A DNA stretch of 64,000 nucleotides from contig NZ_CP021913.1 of assembly GCF_002814095.1 (NCBI RefSeq), positions 1,488,001-1,552,000 on the forward strand, given 5' to 3'. The position numbers were made by a program, and so were the translations under genes. Source of the stretch: Sagittula sp. P11 (GTDB lineage: Bacteria; Pseudomonadota; Alphaproteobacteria; Rhodobacterales; Rhodobacteraceae). Shown here in pieces: positions 57,572 to 64,000 of the stretch. Position 1 is the first letter of the stretch, and the number at the start of each line of letters is the position of its first letter. A model generated the notes under the pieces. The model ran no database searches and had not been told where the DNA came from. It saw only the letters and a program-made list of their open reading frames with translations.

Positions 57572-58773
57572 ACCTGCGCTGTCTCCGCGGCCGGCGGCAG
57601 CGTCTCCTGCCCCGCGATCAGCCCGTCGCCGTCGATGTCGATGTCCTGCACGAACTCCAGCCCGTATGCCCGGCTCTCCAGCATCCCTGCATAGAGCGCC
57701 TCGAACTCCTCCACGCTCATGCCATAGACCTGCGCAAAGGCCTCGTACCAGTTGTCGGTCTCGCCCACGGCGCGCCAGAAGCCGATCAGGCTCTGGTCGC
57801 CGAAACGCCCGGCCAGAAGGGCAGCGGCATAGTGCGACACCGCGTAGGCCCCGGCGGTCCGCACCTCGTCATCGGTGCGCACGCTGGCCAGCGACTTCTG
57901 CGCCGCGACGGCCCGCGCCCTCAGCAGGAACAGCGCATCCCCCGCCACATGCGCGTCCCGGGTCCAGTAGCGCGACTCCAGCACCTCCGCCGTGCCCTCC
58001 ACCATCCAGGCAGGCCCAAGGCGGCGGCGCACCGTCTCGCCCTTGCGCACCCAGCGCTCCACCTTGTCGTAGGCCATCTCGCGCTGCATGTGGTGGACGT
58101 ACTCATGCACCATGACCGAGGTCAGCGTGTCCCGCGCCAGCCGGAGCTGCGCGGCATCCTCCACCCCCATCGCCAGCCCGCAGAAGGTCATCACGTCGCG
58201 GTACATGCTGCCGCCCAGCCCCCGCGTGCCAAGGCAGTTCCGCTCGGCGGAGGCGCGCAAGGTGGTGCCGGGGATCTGCTGCCCCTCCTCCGTCGTGCGC
58301 ACCAGCTCGCGGAAGGCCTCCGGGGTGACGGCGGCGGCGATCTGCACCCGGCTGGCCAGCCGCACGCCGTACTGCTCCGCCATGTAGGTGCGCGCCTGCG
58401 CATGCGCCGCCAGCAGGGCGCGGCGCATCTGCGGGCTGACCTCGTCGGAGACATGCACCTCGGGCATCCTGTAGGACGGCATGAACGGCAGGGCATCGAG
58501 GTGAAAGCGACCGATCTCGCGGCACCAGCCGACGGCCGCCCGGCGCGAGAACTCCGGCAGCCGCCCGTAGGCCTCCCGCGCCTCGGGCGCGCTCTCCGAC
58601 ACCAGCGCCGCCACGGCGGCCCTTGTGCGCGGGCCCGACTGGCCGTCCACCGGCCCCGGATCCTGCCCCAGCGCGGAAAGCTGGTTCTGCACGCAGGCGA
58701 CATGCGCGTCGCCCGCAAGGACCGGGCCGGACAGGCCGCACAACAGGAAAAGGATCGCTGCGACGAAGCGCAT
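57559..58773 (-). CDS. exported HExxH metallopeptidase-like protein
   Basis: A 404-residue exported protein with signal peptide MRFVAAILFLLCGLSGPVLA. A peptidoglycan-binding-like repeat follows at about residues 25-55 (LSALGQDPGPVDGQSGPRTR). The zinc motif HEYVHH lies in TSVMVHEYVHHMQREMAYDK, and WMVEGTAEVLE supplies a further Glu, the pattern of gluzincin-type peptidases. The C terminus has an EF-hand-like loop DIDGDGLIAGQE. AGAGGTGCC lies directly before the ATG. Its 3' end overlaps the glycosyltransferase-like gene by 13 bases on the other strand. The substrate is unknown. Confidence 0.75.
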   Translation of the reverse strand: MRFVAAILFLLCGLSGPVLAGDAHVACVQNQLSALGQDPGPVDGQSGPRTRAAVAALVSESAPEAREAYGRLPEFSRRAAVGWCREIGRFHLDALPFMPSYRMPEVHVSDEVSPQMRRALLAAHAQARTYMAEQYGVRLASRVQIAAAVTPEAFRELVRTTEEGQQIPGTTLRASAERNCLGTRGLGGSMYRDVMTFCGLAMGVEDAAQLRLARDTLTSVMVHEYVHHMQREMAYDKVERWVRKGETVRRRLGPAWMVEGTAEVLESRYWTRDAHVAGDALFLLRARAVAAQKSLASVRTDDEVRTAGAYAVSHYAAALLAGRFGDQSLIGFWRAVGETDNWYEAFAQVYGMSVEEFEALYAGMLESRAYGLEFVQDIDIDGDGLIAGQETLPPAAETAQVQSN

Positions 58774-59013
58774 GGCACCTCTCTGAACAGAACGCACCCG
58801 CGGGCACGCCGGACGAGCCAAGCGCATGTGCCCCGACCTGTCAAATCAAAGCGGGGTTAGCCACCGGGGTCATCCGGCAGGGCAAGCGGTTCTCGGCTGT
58901 GGGAAGGAAAGCGCCCGGGACATCGGGCCATCGCCCGCTTCGGGCGCACCGGACAACGGCGCGCCGCGCGGGGACACCGGGCCGGGCGCCACAGGGGCGC
59001 CCGCCGGCAGGTC

Positions 59014-59244
59014 TCAGTGGACCGTCACCGGTGCCAGGTCGTTCTGACGGGCCAGCGCGAAGGCCAGGCTCCGGTTCTTCACAAGCGCCAGACGCTCGCC
59101 ATCGGCACGGTGCACGGCATAGATCGTGTCGCGGCCGTCCATCTGGTCCTGCATCTCTTCCGGCAGCTCGTCGCGCTGCACGGGACGCACGTAGACCGTC
59201 CGGCCTTCGTCCATCAGCTTGGAAATGTCGTACTTGGTATGCAT
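59014..59244 (-). CDS. DUF1150 family protein
   Basis: A 76-residue protein typical of DUF1150: GRTVYVRPVQRDELPEEMQD then IYAVHRADGERLALVKNRSLAF. The gene lies immediately after the hsp20 gene in most alphaproteobacteria that have it, as here (four bases between them). Function unknown; the linkage suggests a role with the small heat-shock protein. Confidence 0.92.
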   Translation of the reverse strand: MHTKYDISKLMDEGRTVYVRPVQRDELPEEMQDQMDGRDTIYAVHRADGERLALVKNRSLAFALARQNDLAPVTVH

Positions 59245-59248
59245 CCAG

Positions 59249-59659
59249 TTACCCCTTCCTGATCTTGATCGTCTGAACCACGGTCTCCGGCTGGTTCTGC
59301 GTCAGGTCGACGTGCAACAGCCCGTTTTCCATCACCGCTTCACCCACCTCGACGCCGTCCGCCAATACGAAACTGCGCTGAAACTGCCGCGCGGCAATGC
59401 CGCGGTGCAGGAAAATGCGCTCGGCCGAGTCGTCGCGCGACCGTCCGCGGATCACCAGTTGCCGGTCCTCGACCGTGATCGAGAGGTCCTCCTCGCGGAA
59501 ACCCGCGACAGCCAGCGTGATACGGAAAGAGTGTTCGGACGTCTGTTCTATGTTGAACGGCGGATAGCCTTCCGACGTCTTCGCGGTCCTCTCCAGCAGC
59601 CGTTCCAGCTGCTCGAACCCCAGCATGTGCGGGTAGGACCCCAGTGTGAGTTTGCTCAT
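59249..59659 (-). CDS. small heat-shock protein, Hsp20 family
   Basis: A 136-residue chaperone that holds unfolding proteins in ATP-independent oligomers. The alpha-crystallin domain spans about residues 35-130, with FRITLAVAGFREEDLSITVE, the RQLVIRGR strand and AVMENGLLHVDL. ATG 59659 is chosen because AAGGAA lies seven bases upstream and the family start follows; the frame extends 34 codons further without family sequence. It is in an operon with DUF1150. A heat-shock promoter is expected upstream but was not clearly identified. Confidence 0.95.
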   Translation of the reverse strand: MSKLTLGSYPHMLGFEQLERLLERTAKTSEGYPPFNIEQTSEHSFRITLAVAGFREEDLSITVEDRQLVIRGRSRDDSAERIFLHRGIAARQFQRSFVLADGVEVGEAVMENGLLHVDLTQNQPETVVQTIKIRKG

Positions 59660-59826
59660 GGACGCATTCCTTTCAGTCCTTGATACAAGCGACCGTTTCG
59701 CGCGTGTCCCTGTCGGCAACCCGCACACCCGGAATATGGGAACAGCCGATGGACCGCGCAAGGGTCTTTGCGCAGAGCCTTCTCTTCGCTATGTTGATGT
59801 TTCACGGAGCTTTCAGGAGTCGGCAG

Positions 59827-60051
59827 ATGAACGCCCCAACGGACATCTCCATGAAGAACGACGAGGTCCTGCGCGTCGAACTCGAGGTCTTTCGCAGGGA
59901 ACACCGCGACCTGGACGAATCCATCCGTGCGCTGCAGACCACCGGCACCGCCGACCAGATCACGCTGCAGCGCCTGAAGAAGAAGAAGCTTCTTCTCAAG
60001 GACCGTATCGCGCTGATCGAGGACCGGCTGACCCCCGACATCATCGCCTGA
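59827..60051 (+). CDS. YdcH/DUF465-like small coiled-coil protein
   Basis: A 74-residue, highly charged, all-helical protein with a [20 protein letters not shown] motif that is characteristic of DUF465 (YdcH). A short Ala-Pro N terminus precedes it. AGGAG lies upstream of the ATG. It is upstream of purE and in the same direction, 79 bp away. Role unknown. Confidence 0.88.
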   Translation: MNAPTDISMKNDEVLRVELEVFRREHRDLDESIRALQTTGTADQITLQRLKKKKLLLKDRIALIEDRLTPDIIA

Positions 60052-60130
60052 GGAAGGCCGCGGCGCCCGTTGCACCCGGCGCCCGGCCCCCTATAAAGAG
60101 GCTTTCCCGCACAGGATCAGGGGCAGCGGC

Positions 60131-60616
60131 ATGACAATCGAGATCGGCATCATCATGGGCAGCCAATCGGACTGGCCCACCATGAAGGAGGCCGCCGAGG
60201 TGCTCGACGAACTCGGCGTCCCGCACGAGATCAGGATCGTCTCCGCGCACCGCACCCCGGACCGGCTGTGGGAGTACGGCAAGACCGCGGCCGAGCGCGG
60301 GCTGAAGGTCATCATCGCGGGCGCCGGCGGCGCGGCCCACCTGCCCGGCATGATGGCGTCGAAGACCCGCGTGCCGGTGATCGGCGTCCCGGTCGAGACC
60401 AAGGCGCTCTCAGGCGTCGATTCGCTCTATTCCATCCTGCAGATGCCGCGCGGCTTCCCCGTCGCCACCATGGCGATCGGCGGCGCGGGCGCGAAGAACG
60501 CGGGCCTGATGGCCGCGGCCATCCTCGCCAACACCGACCCCCACCTCGCCCGCCGCCTCGACGACTGGCGCACGGCCCTCGCCGCCTCCATCCCCGAGGA
60601 ACCCGTCCGCGACTGA
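60131..60616 (+). CDS. purE: 5-(carboxyamino)imidazole ribonucleotide mutase
   Basis: PurE converts N5-CAIR to CAIR in purine synthesis. The 161-residue class I enzyme has the signature [34 protein letters not shown], and [28 protein letters not shown] precedes the ATG. It is followed by purK 140 bp on, with a dispersed repeat element between, so the operon carries a hairpin-rich spacer. Confidence 0.97.
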   Translation: MTIEIGIIMGSQSDWPTMKEAAEVLDELGVPHEIRIVSAHRTPDRLWEYGKTAAERGLKVIIAGAGGAAHLPGMMASKTRVPVIGVPVETKALSGVDSLYSILQMPRGFPVATMAIGGAGAKNAGLMAAAILANTDPHLARRLDDWRTALAASIPEEPVRD

Positions 60617-60642
60617 CCCGGTCCGCGAAGGTCCCGCGCCCG

Positions 60643-60705
60643 CCCTTCATCTTGGCAAAAATACCGCGGGGGAGTCACCGCAGGTGACGGGGGCAGAGCC
60701 CCCGC
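60643..60705. repeat. dispersed intergenic repeat element inside purE-purK
   Basis: CCCTTCATCTTGGCAAAAAT and the following ACCGCGGGGGAG are the reverse-orientation conserved box. They are followed by a GTCACC/GGTGAC hairpin and a GGGGGCAGAGCCCCC hairpin. It splits the purE-purK intergenic region. Confidence 0.7.
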
Positions 60706-60756
60706 TTGCAACGCCGGCCATCCCGCGCCAGACAGCCGAAAACACGGAGATCAGCC

Positions 60757-61824
60757 ATGTCCCCTCTCCCCACCGGCGCCACCATCGGCATTCTCGGCGG
60801 CGGCCAGCTTGGCCGCATGCTCTCGGTCGCGGCCTCGCGCCTCGGCTTCAAGACGGTGATCTTCGAACCCGGCGGCGACTGCCCGGCCTCGCACGTGGCA
60901 AACTACCACCTGCAGGCCTCCTACGGGGATGAGGACGCCCTGCGCCGTTTCGCCGAAAGCGTCGACGTCATCACCTACGAGTTCGAGAACATCCCGACCT
61001 CGGCGCTCGACCTGCTGGAAAGCCTGAAGCCCATCCACCCCAACCGCGAGGCGCTCCGCGTCAGCCAGGACCGGCTGACCGAAAAGACCTTCCTCACCGG
61101 CCTGGGCCTCGCCACCGCCCCCTTTGCCGACGTGCCCGATGCGGCGGCGCTCGACGCGGCGCTGGAAACCATCGGCGCTCCCGCGATCCTCAAGACCCGG
61201 CGCTTCGGCTACGACGGCAAGGGGCAGGCCCGGCTGAAGAGCGCGGACGACGCCGCAGAGGCGCTGGCCGACATGAACGGCGCCCCGGCGATCCTCGAGG
61301 GCTTCGTGGACTTCTCGAAGGAGATCTCGGTGATCGCCGCCCGCAGCCAGGACGGCCAGGTCTCGGCCTTCGATCCGGGCGAGAACGTGCACGAGGGCGG
61401 CATCCTGCGCACCACAACCGTCCCCGCCGAGGTCCCCTCGCGCCTCATGACCGATGCCGTGCTGCTGGCCGGCCGCATCCTCAACGCGCTCGATTACGTC
61501 GGCGTGATGGGGGTCGAGCTGTTCGTGACGCCCAAGGGCCTGATCGTGAACGAGATCGCACCGCGGGTGCACAACTCCGGCCACTGGACGCAGAACGGCT
61601 GCCTCGTCGACCAGTTCGAACAGCACATGCGCGCCGTGGCGGGCTGGCCGCTGGCCAACGGCGAGCGTCACTCCGACATCGTGATGGAGAACCTGATCGG
61701 CGACGACATGGACCGCCTGCCCGGGCTGATGGCCGACCCGGCGGTGGCGCTGCACCTCTACGGCAAGGCGGAGGTGAAGCCGGGCCGCAAGATGGGTCAC
61801 GTCAACCGGTTGGTGAAGGGCTGA
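60757..61824 (+). CDS. purK: N5-carboxyaminoimidazole ribonucleotide synthase
   Basis: PurK makes N5-CAIR from AIR, bicarbonate and ATP, the step before PurE. The 355-residue ATP-grasp enzyme has GATIGILGGGQLGRMLSVAA, the central KTRRFGYDGKGQARL, and the late NEIAPRVHNSGHWTQNGCL. ATG 60757 is chosen for the GGAGATCAGCC before it and the direct start of the family sequence. The gene is followed by a further dispersed repeat element at 61835. Confidence 0.97.
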   Translation: MSPLPTGATIGILGGGQLGRMLSVAASRLGFKTVIFEPGGDCPASHVANYHLQASYGDEDALRRFAESVDVITYEFENIPTSALDLLESLKPIHPNREALRVSQDRLTEKTFLTGLGLATAPFADVPDAAALDAALETIGAPAILKTRRFGYDGKGQARLKSADDAAEALADMNGAPAILEGFVDFSKEISVIAARSQDGQVSAFDPGENVHEGGILRTTTVPAEVPSRLMTDAVLLAGRILNALDYVGVMGVELFVTPKGLIVNEIAPRVHNSGHWTQNGCLVDQFEQHMRAVAGWPLANGERHSDIVMENLIGDDMDRLPGLMADPAVALHLYGKAEVKPGRKMGHVNRLVKG

Positions 61825-61834
61825 GCCTCCGGTA

Positions 61835-61917
61835 GCCGGGTTTCGCTGCCTCCGGCAGCGACCCGCCGGGGGTTTCACCCCCGGACCCCCAAGGTATTTC
61901 GGCCAAGATGAAGGGGG
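61835..61917. repeat. dispersed intergenic repeat element after purK
   Basis: It has the same architecture as at 41447: GCCGGGTTTCGC, a GCTGCC/GGCAGC hairpin, GACCCG, a CCGGGGG/CCCCCGG hairpin, then the box AAGGTATTTCGGCCAAGATG and AAGGGGG. Confidence 0.7.
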
Positions 61918-61977
61918 CCCGAACCTTTCCGGAGCGGCCGGGCGTTTCTTTGGACGGGCGGTTCCCGGACCGGTGTT

Positions 61978-62676
61978 TCAGCCGATCTCCCTCACCAGTT
62001 CCGGCAGGCCCGACAGATCCGCGATCTCGCGGAAGCGCGCAGCGTCGGGTGCTTCGGCGTGTTCCAGCGCCCAGGCGAGGTCATGCGGCACATGGACGCC
62101 CCAGGCCCCGGCTGCGATGGCGGGCACCACGTCGGACTTCATCGAGTTGCCGACCATCATCGCCGCCTCCGCCCCACCCGGCATCGCCCCGAAGATCCGC
62201 GCGTAGGTGGCAGGCCGCTTGTCCGACACGATCTCCACCGCGTCGAACAGATCGCCGAGGCCCGAGGCCGCCAGCTTGCGCTCCTGGTGCAGGAGGTCGC
62301 CCTTGGTGATCAGCACCAGCCGGTGGCCCGGCGCCAGGGCGTGCACCGCCTCCTCGGCATGGGGCAGAAGTTCGACGGGATGGGCCAGCATCTCGCGCCC
62401 GGCCTCCAGCAGTTCGCCGATGACGGAGGCGGGCACGCGGCCGTCGGTGACCTCGATCGCGGTCTCGATCATCGACAGGGTGAACCCCTTCACGCCGAAT
62501 CCGTAATGGCCGATGTTGCGCCGCTCCGCCGCGACCAGCCGCTCCTCGAGGTGCGCGCGCTCTGCATGATCCTTGAGCAGGTCGGCGAATTTCTCCTGCG
62601 TGCCCACGAAGAACCGCTCGTTGTGCCACAGCGTGTCGTCCGCGTCGAAACCGATTGTTAGCAGATTTTGCGCCAT
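61978..62676 (-). CDS. HAD-superfamily hydrolase
   Basis: A 232-residue phosphatase-type protein. HAD motif I is DADDTLW with the nucleophile Asp (TIGFDADDTLWHN), motif II is LVLITKGD, and motif IV is MVGNSMKSDV. The cap segment follows motif I (C1-type). The substrate is unknown. The ATG is placed at 62676; GGAGG lies 11 bases upstream. It is divergent from clpS. Confidence 0.88.
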   Translation of the reverse strand: MAQNLLTIGFDADDTLWHNERFFVGTQEKFADLLKDHAERAHLEERLVAAERRNIGHYGFGVKGFTLSMIETAIEVTDGRVPASVIGELLEAGREMLAHPVELLPHAEEAVHALAPGHRLVLITKGDLLHQERKLAASGLGDLFDAVEIVSDKRPATYARIFGAMPGGAEAAMMVGNSMKSDVVPAIAAGAWGVHVPHDLAWALEHAEAPDAARFREIADLSGLPELVREIG

Positions 62677-62769
62677 TTTGTATTCATCCTCCGTGCCCCC
62701 CTTTTCGCCGGGGGCCTCGCGGCTATATAAAGTGGCCGTATACCGGAACGCAAAGCGCGACAGGCACAT

Positions 62770-63120
62770 ATGACAGACGCCCCGCAGAAGTGGACGATGG
62801 CCGCAGACGAGCCGGATGATGGTCAGGGTGAAACCGGCGTCGTCACCAAGACGAAGCCGAAGACCAAGCGCCCTCCGCTCTACAAGGTCCTGCTGCTGAA
62901 CGACGACTATACGCCGATGGAATTCGTCGTGCACGTTCTCGAACGGTTCTTCGGCATGACCCACGCGCAGGCGTTCGAGGTCATGCTGACCGTGCACAAG
63001 AAGGGGGTCGCCGTGGTCGGCGTCTTCAGTCACGAGATCGCGGAAACCAAGGTCGGGCAGGTCATGGATTTCGCCCGCCGCCACCAGCACCCCTTGCAGT
63101 GCACCATGGAAAAGGAATAG
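62770..63120 (+). CDS. clpS: ATP-dependent Clp protease adaptor ClpS
   Basis: ClpS delivers N-degron substrates to ClpAP. The 116-residue protein has a flexible N terminus of about 35 residues and a core with [20 protein letters not shown] (substrate-binding Asn-Asp-Asp) and [19 protein letters not shown]. No clpA follows; downstream lies an rsmC-like gene. The ATG is preceded by only weak Shine-Dalgarno sequence. Confidence 0.96.
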   Translation: MTDAPQKWTMAADEPDDGQGETGVVTKTKPKTKRPPLYKVLLLNDDYTPMEFVVHVLERFFGMTHAQAFEVMLTVHKKGVAVVGVFSHEIAETKVGQVMDFARRHQHPLQCTMEKE

Positions 63121-63190
63121 GCCCCCGGTTTCACGGGACGGGGCCGCACACGCCTTGTCCGCCAGAGACAAGGGAACGGTCTTTCCGCTC

Positions 63191-64000
63191 ATGACATCCG
63201 AACGCCTCCGCTTCGCCATCGAGACCGGCGGCCTCGTCCTTCCGGACGACGGGCCCTTGGCCCTGATCGGTGCGCCCGCCAATGCCCCCGTCGACATGCT
63301 GGACACGACCCGCGTGACGGTGATCCAGACCGATGCCGCCGCGCATGACGGCTGGGCCGCGCGCGGCCTGCCGACCGCCACCGCGCCCGAGGGCCGCTAT
63401 GCCGCCGCCATCGTCTCCCTCCCCCGCGCCCGCGACGCCGCCGAGGCGCGGCTTGCCCTCGCTGCGCAGCACGCCGAGATGGTGGTGGTCGACGGCGCCA
63501 AGACCGACGGGGTGGAGGCGATCCTGAAGGCGCTGAAGCAGCGCGTGACGCTCGACGGACAGGTGTCCAAGGCGCACGGGCGCTGCGCATGGTTTCATCC
63601 GGGCGAGGCGCTGGCGGACTGGGTTCGCCCCGCGCAGGCGCAGAACGCCCATGGCGACTGGGTTGCGCCGGGCGTCTTTTCCGCCGATGCGCCGGACGAG
63701 GCCTCCGTCGCGCTCGCCGGGGCGCTGCCGCAGCTCAAGGGCGACGTGGCAGACCTCGGCGCCGGCTGGGGCTGGCTCTCGCGCGAGATCCTGCGCCACC
63801 CGGGCGTGAAGACCCTGCACCTCGTCGAGACGGAGAAGACCGCCCTCGACTGCGCCCGCCTGAACGTCACCGACCCGCGCGCCGTCTTCCACTGGGCCGA
63901 CGCGACCACATGGACCCCGCCGCAGCCGCCGGGCACACACGCGCCCCGCAGGCTCGACGCGGTGGTCATGAACCCGCCGTTCCACGCCGGCCGCCGCGCC
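63191..64000 (+). CDS. rsmC: RsmC-like 16S rRNA methyltransferase, 5' part (3' end outside window)
   Basis: The family methylates G1207 of 16S rRNA. The first 270 residues are present, open at the window edge. The non-catalytic N-terminal half ends with QVSKAHGRCAWF, a family mark; the catalytic domain then has the SAM motif DLGAGWGWLS at about 188-197 and motif IV NPPFH at 261-265. The start ATG follows clpS by 70 bp. The gene symbol is given by analogy; subfamily assignment (RsmC rather than RlmG) is not fully certain. Confidence 0.85.
   Translation, partial: MTSERLRFAIETGGLVLPDDGPLALIGAPANAPVDMLDTTRVTVIQTDAAAHDGWAARGLPTATAPEGRYAAAIVSLPRARDAAEARLALAAQHAEMVVVDGAKTDGVEAILKALKQRVTLDGQVSKAHGRCAWFHPGEALADWVRPAQAQNAHGDWVAPGVFSADAPDEASVALAGALPQLKGDVADLGAGWGWLSREILRHPGVKTLHLVETEKTALDCARLNVTDPRAVFHWADATTWTPPQPPGTHAPRRLDAVVMNPPFHAGRRA

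Overview
The window is high-GC, gene-dense DNA from an alphaproteobacterium, most likely Rhodobacterales (Roseobacter/Paracoccaceae type). The marks are a monomeric NADP isocitrate dehydrogenase, a Pcs-type phosphatidylcholine synthase, the DUF1150/Hsp20 pair, a UbiK-type small protein, a fused sulfate adenylyltransferase/APS kinase, RTX and Hint-domain secreted proteins, and the short intergenic repeats familiar from this order. No phage, insertion sequence or CRISPR array was seen.

Layout. 1-13.2 kb: the 3' end of uvrB, two small envelope proteins, icd, a polysaccharide-export lipoprotein and a PPP-type phosphatase, an M15-type peptidase, a periplasmic ClpP-fold/SH3 protein, a lytic transglycosylase, an enoyl-CoA hydratase-family protein, a DUF2478 protein, trxC and an HlyD-type adaptor. 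13.3-15.6 kb: an apparently frameshifted speD, a zinc-ribbon membrane protein and a second lytic transglycosylase lipoprotein.

15.6-37.7 kb is the accessory and most unusual part. It holds an RTX protein with a C-terminal Hint domain, a SARP-like TPR regulator, a PAP2/vanadium-haloperoxidase-family protein with nine N-terminal Asn-His-Gln repeats, a subtilase without signal peptide, a protein resembling algal vanadium bromoperoxidase with altered active-site residues, a DUF1194 protein, a cytochrome c, an HExxH lipoprotein, and a giant RTX protein of about 3,380 residues built on exact 588-bp and 297-bp internal repeats.

38-64 kb is mostly housekeeping: tRNA-Lys, dapF-mtaB, a PaiB-like protein, pcs, the xylBA operon with a likely LacI-type operator, a UbiK-type gene, lgt-midA-pgeF, a Cys-less Hint protein, an Lrp regulator divergent from trxB-rraB, a VOC protein, an in-frame MarR-SAT-APS kinase ORF, an autotransporter-like barrel protein with a glycosyltransferase-like partner, an HExxH protein, DUF1150/hsp20, a YdcH-like protein, purE-purK, a HAD hydrolase, clpS, and the 5' part of an rsmC-like gene that runs off the window.

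Functionally, housekeeping transcription units (xylBA, lgt-midA-pgeF, purEK, trxB-rraB) surround an accessory segment rich in putatively secreted or self-contained proteins with few recognisable partners. The PAP2/haloperoxidase, subtilase and bromoperoxidase-like genes form the best candidate for an undescribed module.
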